Of a DNA stretch of 64,000 nt, positions 9,562 through 17,000 are shown in pieces. The translations under genes were made by a program, and so were the position numbers. Under the pieces are notes generated by a model. It was not told where the DNA came from, searched no databases, and saw only the letters and a program-made list of their open reading frames with translations. The stretch's first letter is position 1. Each line of letters starts with the position of its first letter. This stretch comes from RU20A sp042610495 (GTDB lineage: Bacteria > Pseudomonadota > Alphaproteobacteria > Rhizobiales > Rhizobiaceae): the NCBI RefSeq assembly GCF_042610495.1, contig NZ_JBHGAP010000013.1:62001-126000 (forward strand). Direction: 5' to 3'.

Positions 9562-10464
9562 TCAGCCGATCGGCAGGGCCTTGACGCTTTCCTCCAGCGC
9601 GTCGCGCAGCCAGCGCTTGAAGGCCTTGATGGTGCGGGTTTCGCGGCGGCCGGGAGCCTGGACGAGGAAGTGGCCGAAGCCGGTTTCGGCGGTGATGGGC
9701 AGGGGCGCGACGAGGCGGCCGGCGGCGAGCGCGTCTCCGGCGAGCGTCTGCCAGGCGAGAAAGACCCCCTGCCCTGCGATAGCCGCATCGAGACACAGCG
9801 AAGCCTCGTTGAAGACGTGGCGCGCGCGGATACAGCCAGCCTCGAGACCCGCCGCCTTCAGCCAGACATCCCAGGAAAACATGGCCTGCCCGTCGATGAG
9901 CACAGGAAGGGCGAGAAGGTCGGACGGCGCGCGAAGGCCGGCGGCGAGCGCGGGGGCGCAGACCGGAAAGACCTTCTGCGCCAGCAGCGGCTCGCTGACG
10001 ACGCCCGGCCAGTCGCCGCGCCCGACACGGATGCCGAGATCGACATCGGAGGCGGCAAGATCGACCAGCGCCCCGGTGGCGTCGATGCGCAGCGTGATCT
10101 CGGGATGGCGGGCAGCAAGGCTGTCGAGGCGCGGCACCAGCCAGCGGGCGGCAAAGACCGGGGCGACGGAGACGGTGAGCCGCGTCTCGTCGGGCGGCTG
10201 CGACAGCGCCACGGCCCGCTCCAGAGAGCCGAAGCCCGCAGAAAGGGCGGCAAAAAACGGGCCGGCATCGGCAAGCGGCAGAAGCCCGCGCGCGGTGCGG
10301 GCAAAAAGCGGCCGCCCCAGCTGCGCCTCCGTGCGGATCACCTGCTGGCTCACGGCGCCGACCGTGACGCCAAGCTCCGTGGCGGCCGCCTGCAGGGAAC
10401 CGAGGCGATGGACGCTTTCCACGGCACGCAGGCCGTTCAGGTGAATGCGATTGAGCGACTTCAT
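9562..10464 (-). CDS. LysR-family transcriptional regulator (GcvA-like)
   Basis: A 300-aa protein with an N-terminal winged HTH (LNGLRAVESVHRLGSLQAAATELGVTVGAVSQQV) and a LysR substrate-binding domain starting at about residue 90 (LTVSVAPVFAARWLVPRL). The sequence is typical of the GcvA/AmpR-like branch. It is divergent from the small gene at 10580. Two perfect short palindromes lie at its start codon and just upstream, which fits autorepression and control of the divergent gene. The co-inducer is unknown. Confidence 0.9.
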   Translation of the reverse strand: MKSLNRIHLNGLRAVESVHRLGSLQAAATELGVTVGAVSQQVIRTEAQLGRPLFARTARGLLPLADAGPFFAALSAGFGSLERAVALSQPPDETRLTVSVAPVFAARWLVPRLDSLAARHPEITLRIDATGALVDLAASDVDLGIRVGRGDWPGVVSEPLLAQKVFPVCAPALAAGLRAPSDLLALPVLIDGQAMFSWDVWLKAAGLEAGCIRARHVFNEASLCLDAAIAGQGVFLAWQTLAGDALAAGRLVAPLPITAETGFGHFLVQAPGRRETRTIKAFKRWLRDALEESVKALPIG

Positions 10465-10491
10465 ATAGATTTTCTATAGTCTGTCGCAGAC
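10464..10491. promoter_or_regulatory. Twin palindromes at the LysR start (likely operator)
   Basis: TATAGA-TTT-TCTATA at 10464-10478 is a perfect 6-3-6 inverted repeat that overlaps the regulator's start codon. It is followed directly by GTCTG-TCG-CAGAC at 10479-10491, a perfect 5-3-5 inverted repeat. LysR proteins bind paired dyads in such divergent regions. That this regulator binds here is inference from position. Confidence 0.5.
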
Positions 10492-10579
10492 AAACTCAAT
10501 TGCCGGAGCCTGCGATCAGGCGCAAATTCCCTACATATCACAGGCGTTCTCGTCTCCAACGCGACAGCAGGAGCAGGCC

Positions 10580-10780
10580 ATGTTCAAGAAAATCTGGATC
10601 GTTGCGAACACCGTCATCAAGAGCGTCCTGCGGCATCTGGAGGGTGGCGGACGGTCTGGCGCATGCGGTGACACCAACCGCTTCTCCTGGCGGCACGATC
10701 CGCTCGCGCATCCCGACCTTGCCGCCATGGACGCGCGGCGGCTCGGCGATCTGCCGCTTTCATACGGCACAGGGCCTTGA
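10580..10780 (+). CDS. Small hypothetical protein divergent from LysR gene
   Basis: A 66-aa product starting MFKKIWIVANTVIKSVLRHL and ending with WRHDPLAHPDLAAMDARRLGDLP. The ribosome site GCAGGAG lies 8-10 bp before the ATG. It has an amphipathic N-terminal helix and no signal peptide. The composition and the C-terminal AMDARRLGDLP segment look like a genuine conserved protein, loosely reminiscent of small rhizobial DUF1127-type proteins, but I cannot assign a family. It is probably controlled by the divergent LysR regulator. Confidence 0.6.
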   Translation: MFKKIWIVANTVIKSVLRHLEGGGRSGACGDTNRFSWRHDPLAHPDLAAMDARRLGDLPLSYGTGP

Positions 10781-10854
10781 TCGCTAACGCCTCGACGGCG
10801 TCACGAGCCTCCGTGCGGATGCGGCGGTCGTCCGGGCCTGAAGGTCAGGGCGGC

Positions 10855-11859
10855 CTATGCGAGCGCCGCCGTCACCCTGACATCGCCGACATGCATGCCG
10901 TTCCAGTTGCGCATCTCGTAGCTGGCCATTGCGGCGAGCTTGGCCTGAACCTCGGCGTCATCGGCGAAGAAGCGGGCGAGCGTGGCGGCGACCATGGATT
11001 CGGCGGCGCGGGTGGCGCCGTCCTCGCATTTCAGCGCGATCGCGATGCCCTGTTCCGGAATGACGGCGACGAAGACGCCTTCGGCGCCGGTCTTGGCGAA
11101 GATGCGGCCGGGGGCGGCCTGCATGAGGGCGGTGCAGGCGCGTTTCGTGCCGGCGACATAGAAGGGTTCGGCCATGCAGGCCTCGATCAGGCGGCGGGAG
11201 GCCTTGGCGCGTTCGGGGCCGAGGCCGGCGCCGGTCGCCATTTTCGCAAAGCCGTGGGCGAGGCCCTTCAGCGGCACGGCATAGGTCGGGATCGAGCAGC
11301 CGTCGGTGCCGCAATTGTCGTGGGCGAGAATGGCGCCCGTCAGGCTTTCCATCGTGCCGCGGATCTCCTTTTGCAGCGGATGGTCGTAGCCGACATATCC
11401 TTCCACCGTGCCGCCATCGTGGCAGACCGCGCAGACGAAGCCCGAATGCTTGCCGGAGCAGTTGTTGTGAAGCGCCGTCGGCTTTTCCAGCGTGCGGGCC
11501 TGGCCGATCAGGCTCTTCTGGTCGAAGGACCAGTGGGCGCCGCATTCGAGCGACGTCTGGTCGAGGCCGGCGGCCTTCAGCATGGCGTCGGCAAGCGCCA
11601 CGTGTTCCGGCTCGCCATTGTGGGAGGAGCAGGAGAGCGCAAGCTCCCGGTTGCCGAAACCATAGGCGTCGGCCGCGCCCGTTTCCATCAGCGGCAGGGC
11701 CTGCATAGCCTTGCAGGAGGAGCGCGGGAAGACTGGCTGATCGACTTCGCCGAGCGAGAACACCGTCCTGCCGTCGCCATCGACGGCCACGACCATGCCG
11801 CGGTGGCGGCTTTCCACCAGCGCGCCGCGCGTCACTTCGACCAGAACCGGATTGTCCAT
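10855..11859 (-). CDS. ansA: L-asparaginase, Rhizobium etli type (class 3, PF06089)
   Basis: A 334-aa protein clearly of the PF06089 asparaginase family, unrelated to E. coli AnsA/AnsB. Visible hallmarks are the SxxK-type motif PRSSCK (Ser47/Lys50), SCSSHNGEPEH, NNCSGKHSG and HDNCGTDGCSIP. The two latter cysteines and the lysine correspond to the metal-site residues known from the R. etli ReAV structure. It hydrolyses asparagine to aspartate and ammonia and lacks a signal peptide, so it is cytoplasmic. It stands alone, convergent with the small gene at 10580. Confidence 0.9.
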   Translation of the reverse strand: MDNPVLVEVTRGALVESRHRGMVVAVDGDGRTVFSLGEVDQPVFPRSSCKAMQALPLMETGAADAYGFGNRELALSCSSHNGEPEHVALADAMLKAAGLDQTSLECGAHWSFDQKSLIGQARTLEKPTALHNNCSGKHSGFVCAVCHDGGTVEGYVGYDHPLQKEIRGTMESLTGAILAHDNCGTDGCSIPTYAVPLKGLAHGFAKMATGAGLGPERAKASRRLIEACMAEPFYVAGTKRACTALMQAAPGRIFAKTGAEGVFVAVIPEQGIAIALKCEDGATRAAESMVAATLARFFADDAEVQAKLAAMASYEMRNWNGMHVGDVRVTAALA

Positions 11860-12081
11860 GCTGCACCCATTTCATGCCTGTGTTGCTGTCCGTCTCTCAT
11901 GCCGCGCGGCGGCGGGCTGGGCAAGAGGCAGGGCGCGAAATCGGCTGCGGGCTTCGAGACCGGCTCGGGCCACGGTCGCAAAATGGCCGCAAGGGCTGGT
12001 GAAGATCGGGGGAGCGAGGCGGACCGGCCCGTCTTCGCGCAGCTCCCGTGCCGGAAGAGGCACCGCCACACAAGGATCCTC

Positions 12082-12819
12082 ATGCGTCTCATTCGCCGTC
12101 TCGCGCTGGCCTTTGCCGTCATCTACCTGCTGCCCGTGATCGGCTCGGCAGCCTACTGGACGGTTCGCGACAGGCCCGGAAGCTGGCGGGAGGCGGACTG
12201 GAGTTCGGCGGGGATCCTGCCCGAGGCGGAGGACAGCCGGCCGGCGGCCATCTACGTCTTTTCCGCCGCCACCGGGGGCTTCAAGGGCGCGGTTGCAAGC
12301 CACGCCTGGATCGTGACGAAGGAAGAGGGCGCGGCCAGCTATAACCGCTATGACAAGGTCGGCTGGGGCAATCCGATCCGCCGCAACGGCTATGCGCCCG
12401 ATGGCCGCTGGTATTCGAATGCGCCGCGTACCGTGCTCGCCATGACCGGGCCGGAGGCGGCGCGCCTGATACCCCAGGTCGAGGCGGCGATCGCGCGCTA
12501 TCCCTATTCGAAGCCCGGCGGCTACCGCATCTGGCCGGGGCCGAACTCCAACACCTTCGTCGCGCATGTGCTGCGCGCGGTGCCGGATCTCGGCGTGGTG
12601 CTGCCGCCGGATGCGGTGGGGCGCGACTATCTGCCGGATGGAAAGCTTTTCTCGGTCGATGCCGACGGGCGCGACCTGCATCTGACAGTGAACGGGCTGC
12701 TGGGAATTTCGGCCGGCGCCCGCTCGGGCTTCGAGGTGCATGTCCTCGGCCTCGTCGCCGGCATCGACGTCATGCGCCCTGCCCTCAAGCTTCCCGGCAT
12801 CGGGCGCATCGGGATTTGA
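12082..12819 (+). CDS. DUF3750 domain-containing protein
   Basis: A 245-aa protein with an N-terminal membrane anchor (RLALAFAVIYLLPVIGSAAYW). Its periplasmic domain contains SHAWIVTKEEG, WYSNAPRTVLAMTG and GGYRIWPGPNSNTF. This is the pattern of DUF3750, a proteobacterial family of unknown function. The start at 12082 is chosen because AAGGAT lies 8 bp upstream; the much longer in-frame ORF to the left is antisense to asparaginase and not real. It is divergent from asparaginase. Confidence 0.8.
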   Translation: MRLIRRLALAFAVIYLLPVIGSAAYWTVRDRPGSWREADWSSAGILPEAEDSRPAAIYVFSAATGGFKGAVASHAWIVTKEEGAASYNRYDKVGWGNPIRRNGYAPDGRWYSNAPRTVLAMTGPEAARLIPQVEAAIARYPYSKPGGYRIWPGPNSNTFVAHVLRAVPDLGVVLPPDAVGRDYLPDGKLFSVDADGRDLHLTVNGLLGISAGARSGFEVHVLGLVAGIDVMRPALKLPGIGRIGI

Positions 12820-12831
12820 CGCCGTAACCCC

Positions 12832-12864
12832 GGAAAAGCAAAAGGGGCCGCACGTGGCGACCCC
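12832..12864 (-). terminator. Rho-independent terminator (minus strand)
   Basis: An 8-bp stem (12857-12864 with 12844-12851, one G-U pair) and a 5-nt loop. On the minus strand it is followed by TTTTGCTTTTCC. It lies 67 bp beyond the stop of the 23-codon ORF and so ends its transcript. The plus strand lacks a T run, so it does not serve the DUF3750 gene. Confidence 0.7.
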
Positions 12865-12931
12865 CCATGAGCTTTGGTCTCGATTGGACCCGGACATCCG
12901 GCGCGCTGCCGATGCCCGCAGGAGGTTGGTG

Positions 12932-13003
12932 TCAGGTCAGGGACTGCCCCGACGAAATCACCTCTTCCAAGCCGTTCACGAGAACCGAAATCTCACTCGA
13001 CAT
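12932..13003 (-). CDS. Very short ORF (23 codons) with consensus Shine-Dalgarno
   Basis: ATG at 13003 is preceded by AGGAGGTGATCC with 7 nt between AGGAGG and ATG, a near-perfect complement of the 16S rRNA 3' end. The product is 23 aa (MSSEISVLVNGLEEVISSGQ, then SLT), acidic and partly amphipathic. A terminator hairpin lies 67 bp downstream, and the quinone oxidoreductase gene ends 108 bp upstream on the same strand. It could be a small protein or a leader peptide, although no gene follows the terminator. Too short to confirm by composition. Confidence 0.5.
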   Translation of the reverse strand: MSSEISVLVNGLEEVISSGQSLT

Positions 13004-13111
13004 TGGATCACCTCCTCTCAATTCGTTGACGATGAGAAGAAGGTACGCCGTTTCATGACAATTACAAGACGGCGGGCACGGATTATTCTGTCGTGCGCCT
13101 GTCACCGTTCG

Positions 13112-14116
13112 TCAGCCAACCGTGAGAACGATCTTGCCGATATGATCGCTGCTTTCCATCAGCCGGTGGGCATCGGCCGCCTGTTCCAGCGGGAAGGTGG
13201 CATGGATGAGGGGGGCGATGGCGCCGGAGGAGAGCAGCGGCCATGCGGTGCGGGCGAGCTGATCGCGGATCGCTCGTTTCTCCTCGGCGGTGCGCGGGCG
13301 CATGGTGGAGCCGAAGACGCGCAGGCGCTTCGTCATGATCGGCATCAGCGAGGCAGCCTCGACGCGGTGGCCGCCGAGGAAGGCGATGATGGAAAGGCGG
13401 CCGTCCTTTGCGAGCGTCGCGATGTTGCTGTCGAAATAGGGCGCGCCGACCATGTCGAGGATCACGTCCACGCCACGTCCGCCGGTTTGCTCCAGTGCCG
13501 CCTCGCGGAAGTCCTCGGTGCGGTAGTTGATGGCGCGGCTCGCGCCAAGGCGCTCGCAGGCGGCGCATTTGTCGGGGCTGCCGGCGGTGGCCAGCACGCG
13601 GGCGCCGAGCGCCTTCGCCAGCTGGATCGCCGTGGTGCCGATGCCGCTGGTGCCGCCGTGGACCAGCACGGTTTCGCCGGCCTTCAGCGCGGCCATGTCG
13701 AAGAGATTGGCCCAGACGGTGAAGAAGGTTTCCGGCAGGGCAGCGGCGCGAACGGCATCGAAGCCCTTCGGAAAGGACAACGCCTGCCCGACCGGAACGA
13801 CCGTGTATTGCGCATAGCCGCCGCCATTCGACAGCGCCGTGACCTTTTCGCCGATGGCGATATCCTTGACCCCCGTGCCGAGGGCGGCGACCTCGCCGGC
13901 CACTTCGAGACCGAGAATGGGGCTGGCGCCGGGCGGCGGCGGATAATCGCCCTGGCGCTGGAAGACATCGGGACGATTGACGCCGGCGGCGCGCACGCGG
14001 ATGAGGATTTCGCCGGGGCCGGGCTCCGGCACGGGCCCCTCGACAAGCCGCATCACGTCTGCATCGCCGGGCGCGTCGAACGCGATGTGGCGCATGGTCT
14101 TCGGCAGGCTTGTCAT
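13112..14116 (-). CDS. NAD(P)H-quinone oxidoreductase, PIG3/TIGR02824-like
   Basis: A 334-aa medium-chain dehydrogenase/reductase without the structural zinc cysteines. GroES-like N-terminal part: AAGVNRPDVFQRQGDYPPPP. Rossmann part: VLVHGGTSGIGTTAIQLAKALGA. The sequence fits the PIG3-type quinone oxidoreductase family, which reduces quinones with NADPH. Single gene. The short ORF and terminator downstream may be cotranscribed with it. Confidence 0.9.
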   Translation of the reverse strand: MTSLPKTMRHIAFDAPGDADVMRLVEGPVPEPGPGEILIRVRAAGVNRPDVFQRQGDYPPPPGASPILGLEVAGEVAALGTGVKDIAIGEKVTALSNGGGYAQYTVVPVGQALSFPKGFDAVRAAALPETFFTVWANLFDMAALKAGETVLVHGGTSGIGTTAIQLAKALGARVLATAGSPDKCAACERLGASRAINYRTEDFREAALEQTGGRGVDVILDMVGAPYFDSNIATLAKDGRLSIIAFLGGHRVEAASLMPIMTKRLRVFGSTMRPRTAEEKRAIRDQLARTAWPLLSSGAIAPLIHATFPLEQAADAHRLMESSDHIGKIVLTVG

Positions 14117-14325
14117 CGGCAGGTCTCCGGCATCGGTGCGGGCTTTATAGAGTGCCGGGCAGCCGGTGTCGAATGCCAGTCAGCCTCCACTGACCCAGTC
14201 CTCGCACCAAGGACTGTGCCGACCGGGGTTTCCTGGAAACATGCTGAAGAAATTTCACGCGGCCCTCTCATTTCGGCACGGCCGCCTGCCCTTTTTCCGG
14301 GCAGGCAGAGGCGCCGCCTGAGGCC

Positions 14326-16119
14326 TCAGCGGAAATCGCCGAAGGCCAGGCCGCCTTCGCTTTCCTTGGCCTCGGCCTTGAGAACCGCGATGCGGTTGCT
14401 GACGAGGTTGACGTCGGGCACCAGCATGCCGTTTCCGACCGCCAGCACCGCCACCGAGCAACGCATCAGCGGAAACAGACGGCTGATGCCCTGCCGGTCG
14501 TGGCCCTCGATCATGCCCCGCGCGCGATCGTCGTGGCTGTAGAGCTGGCGCACCTCCGTGCGGAAATCGTCCATCAGCGCTTCCAGCGCCTCGAATGCCC
14601 CTGCCCGCGGCACGTTGCGCAGGCCGATGAAGAAGTCATCCCCGCCGATATGGCCGAGGAAGACAGTCTCGCCGACGAAATGCCGCTTCATGAAACCGGC
14701 AAACAGCGTGATGGCGAGATCACCCGACTGGAACCCATAGGCATCGTTGAAGGGTTTGAAATTGTCGAAGTCGCAGTAGCAGAGGTAGCGGTCGCCGCTG
14801 CTGTCAAGGGCGACGTCCTCAAGGTAATCGCGAATGGCGCGATTGCCCGGCAGGCCCGTCAGCGGGTTCTGGTCCTGGGCCATCTGCAACTGCTTCTCGT
14901 TGATGATCTTCAGGAGCGAGGCGGCCGACAGGATGCCGGTGTAGCGCATGTTTTCGGTGAGGATCACGCATTCGGCGCCGTCGATATCGGCAAACATGGC
15001 CAGCATCTGTTCGGCCGGCATGCGGATGTCGACGATCGGCGCCTTGGAGACGTAGTGAGCGATGCCGCGCTGGTAGACCTTGTTTTTCATGAGGTCGCGG
15101 CCGAAGGGATGATAGCTCAGCGTCTTCAACTGCTGCTCGCTCAGGATACCGCGCGGCTCGTGGCTGGCATTGACGACGGGGAAGAAGCGTCGCTCGGGAT
15201 TGGCGCGGAAATAATCGAAGACGGCTTCGAGATCGGCCTGCTCCGACACGGGCTCGACATGCTCGATCTGGCGGCGGATCAGCATGCTGTCCAGCGTGCC
15301 GGAAGCGACGCGCCTCAGACCGGCACGCTCCACATGCGGATAGGTGGCGTGGAGATCGTCGCGGCTCGTGGTGGGGCGGGCAACGTAATAGCCCTGCACG
15401 AGATCGCAGCCAAGGTCGCGGCAGGTCATGAATTCTGCTTCCGTCTCGACCCCTTCGGCCACCACGCGGATGCCGAGAACATGCGCCATGGCAAGCGTGT
15501 GCTTGACGATCTGGCGGCGGCGCGGGCTCTGGTCGATGCCGGCGATGAAGTGGCGGTCGATCTTGACGTAATCGACGGGATAGTCGCAGAGCGCGCGCAG
15601 GCCGTTGCAGCCCGAGCCGAAATCATCGATGGCGATCTTGAAGCCGGCCAGCTGAATGGCCTGCAACACCTCGGTCAGCTCCGGCACGACGGCCGTATCA
15701 ACCCGCTCGGAAATCTCGAAGCAGAGGGAAGAGGCCGGAATGCGGGCGCGATCCAGATACCGCAGCAGCTCGTCGGTCAGCCAGCGGCCGGAGGGGATGA
15801 GCCTGGGATCGAAGTTGATGAACAGCGTGCGGGTCTCGAAGGACGGCAGCGCGGCGAACTTGGCGATGGCGCGGCTGTTGATCATCACTTCGAGCGGAAG
15901 CAACTGATTGACGGCGGCAGCGCGGTCGAGAAGCGCCACGGGATTGTCAAAGCCCAGCCGGTCGAAGCCGCGCATGAGGGATTCGTAGCCGAAGACGGCG
16001 CCCGTGCAGGTCTCGACAATGGGCTGGAACGCCGTATCGATGGCAAGCCGTGCCAGCGAGACGATCTGCTCGTCGCCCACGGTTCGCCGTTGCAGCCGCA
16101 TTTCGCTTGTCGCCAGCAT
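14326..16119 (-). CDS. EAL-(CBS-like)-GGDEF protein, degenerate GGDDF
   Basis: A 597-aa protein from ATG at 16119, preceded by GGAGTG at good spacing (an upstream in-frame ATG at 16173 has no such site). An N-terminal EAL domain (about 25-265) shows YESLMRG, CFEISER, IDDFGSGCNG, KIDRHF, AEGVE and QGYYVARP. A middle region with two CBS-like halves follows (about 285-410, FFPVVNASHEPRGILS). The C-terminal GGDEF domain reads IGGDDFFIG instead of GGDEF/GGEEF. The phosphodiesterase site looks usable. The cyclase site has Asp in place of the catalytic Glu, so it may be inactive or only bind GTP. No membrane segment. Confidence 0.88.
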   Translation of the reverse strand: MLATSEMRLQRRTVGDEQIVSLARLAIDTAFQPIVETCTGAVFGYESLMRGFDRLGFDNPVALLDRAAAVNQLLPLEVMINSRAIAKFAALPSFETRTLFINFDPRLIPSGRWLTDELLRYLDRARIPASSLCFEISERVDTAVVPELTEVLQAIQLAGFKIAIDDFGSGCNGLRALCDYPVDYVKIDRHFIAGIDQSPRRRQIVKHTLAMAHVLGIRVVAEGVETEAEFMTCRDLGCDLVQGYYVARPTTSRDDLHATYPHVERAGLRRVASGTLDSMLIRRQIEHVEPVSEQADLEAVFDYFRANPERRFFPVVNASHEPRGILSEQQLKTLSYHPFGRDLMKNKVYQRGIAHYVSKAPIVDIRMPAEQMLAMFADIDGAECVILTENMRYTGILSAASLLKIINEKQLQMAQDQNPLTGLPGNRAIRDYLEDVALDSSGDRYLCYCDFDNFKPFNDAYGFQSGDLAITLFAGFMKRHFVGETVFLGHIGGDDFFIGLRNVPRAGAFEALEALMDDFRTEVRQLYSHDDRARGMIEGHDRQGISRLFPLMRCSVAVLAVGNGMLVPDVNLVSNRIAVLKAEAKESEGGLAFGDFR

Positions 16120-16313
16120 CTGACACTCCGGGCTTTTGCGATGGTCCACGATTAGCGCGGCGTGCCTCAACAAAACCTTTCCTCAATGTGAAGGTTTTGT
16201 GAATTTGTATATTTCCCAATATCTTATGATGATTTCGAAGCATTGCCTTAACCATGCGCCCTCGCCTGGCCGGCCTGATCCGCCACGCCCGCTGGCGGCC
16301 AAGATTTTTGTTG

Positions 16314-16327
16314 ATTGATCGATCAAT
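16314..16327. promoter_or_regulatory. Palindromic operator upstream of betI
   Basis: ATTGATCGATCAAT, a perfect 14-bp palindrome, lies 59 bp before the betI start inside an AT-rich stretch. BetI-family repressors bind such dyads upstream of their own operon and are released by choline. BetI binding is inferred from position and symmetry. Confidence 0.6.
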
Positions 16328-16385
16328 TAAAAATAATCTGACGATCGTCAGTGCAGGAGATGGCTGTCTGCCGCGGAAGGAAGCG

Positions 16386-17000
16386 ATGCCGAAGGTCGGG
16401 ATGGAGCCGGTGCGCAGGAAGGCGCTTGTGGATGCCGCGCTGAGGGCGATCGGCGAGAACGGCTCGCTTGCCGTGCCGATGGCGGAAATCGCCCGGCATG
16501 CCGGGGTTTCACCCGCGCTCGCGCATCATTATTTCGGCTCGAAGGAGCAGTTGCTGATCGAGACGATCCGTTCCCTGCTGCGCCAGTTGCGCACCGATGC
16601 GGTGGCCGCGCTCAAGGCTGCCGGAACGCCACGCGCACGGGTTTCCGCCGTCATCCGCGTCAATTTCCAGGCGCACCAGTTCGCGCCGGAAACGGTCGCC
16701 GCCTGGCTTGCCTTCTATTCGGAGGCGCAGCGCTCCGAAGCGGTGCGCCGCCTGCTTTTCACCTATGCGCGGCGGCTGCGTTCCAATCTTCTGGCCAGCC
16801 TGAAACACCTTGCCGGCCGCGATGACGCAGCCCGGATTGCCGAGGGCGTGGCTGCGATGATCGACGGGCTCTATCTGCGGCAAGGTCTGAAATCGGCCCC
16901 GATCAGCATCGCGGCCTCGCAGGCCCTCGTCGAGGACTATGTCAGCGCCGAGCTTGCCCAGCAGCATGCGGGGCGCACCTCTCAGGAGACACAGGCATGA
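16386..17000 (+). CDS. betI: BetI, TetR-type choline-responsive repressor
   Basis: A 204-aa protein. Its N-terminal TetR HTH contains MAEIARHAGVSPALAHHYFG, the recognition helix typical of BetI. The C-terminal part includes NFQAHQFAPETVAAWLAFY. The start MPKVGMEPVRR is the usual BetI N-terminus; the frame is open further upstream but without similarity. First gene of the bet operon, with an ATGA overlap to betC. Confidence 0.95.
   Translation: MPKVGMEPVRRKALVDAALRAIGENGSLAVPMAEIARHAGVSPALAHHYFGSKEQLLIETIRSLLRQLRTDAVAALKAAGTPRARVSAVIRVNFQAHQFAPETVAAWLAFYSEAQRSEAVRRLLFTYARRLRSNLLASLKHLAGRDDAARIAEGVAAMIDGLYLRQGLKSAPISIAASQALVEDYVSAELAQQHAGRTSQETQA

Noticed and set aside
10777..12081. Long plus-strand open frame leading into the DUF3750 gene
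   Set aside because: It is antisense to the asparaginase gene and has no family resemblance; only the part from 12082 matches DUF3750.
13004..13020. Plus-strand sequence ggatcacctcctctca resembling the 3' end of 16S rRNA
   Set aside because: No other rRNA sequence surrounds it; on the other strand it is simply a near-perfect Shine-Dalgarno site for the 23-codon ORF.
14284..14306. GCCTGCCC/GGGCAGGC hairpin as terminator of the EAL-GGDEF gene
   Set aside because: No T run follows the stem on either strand, so it is not called as a Rho-independent terminator.
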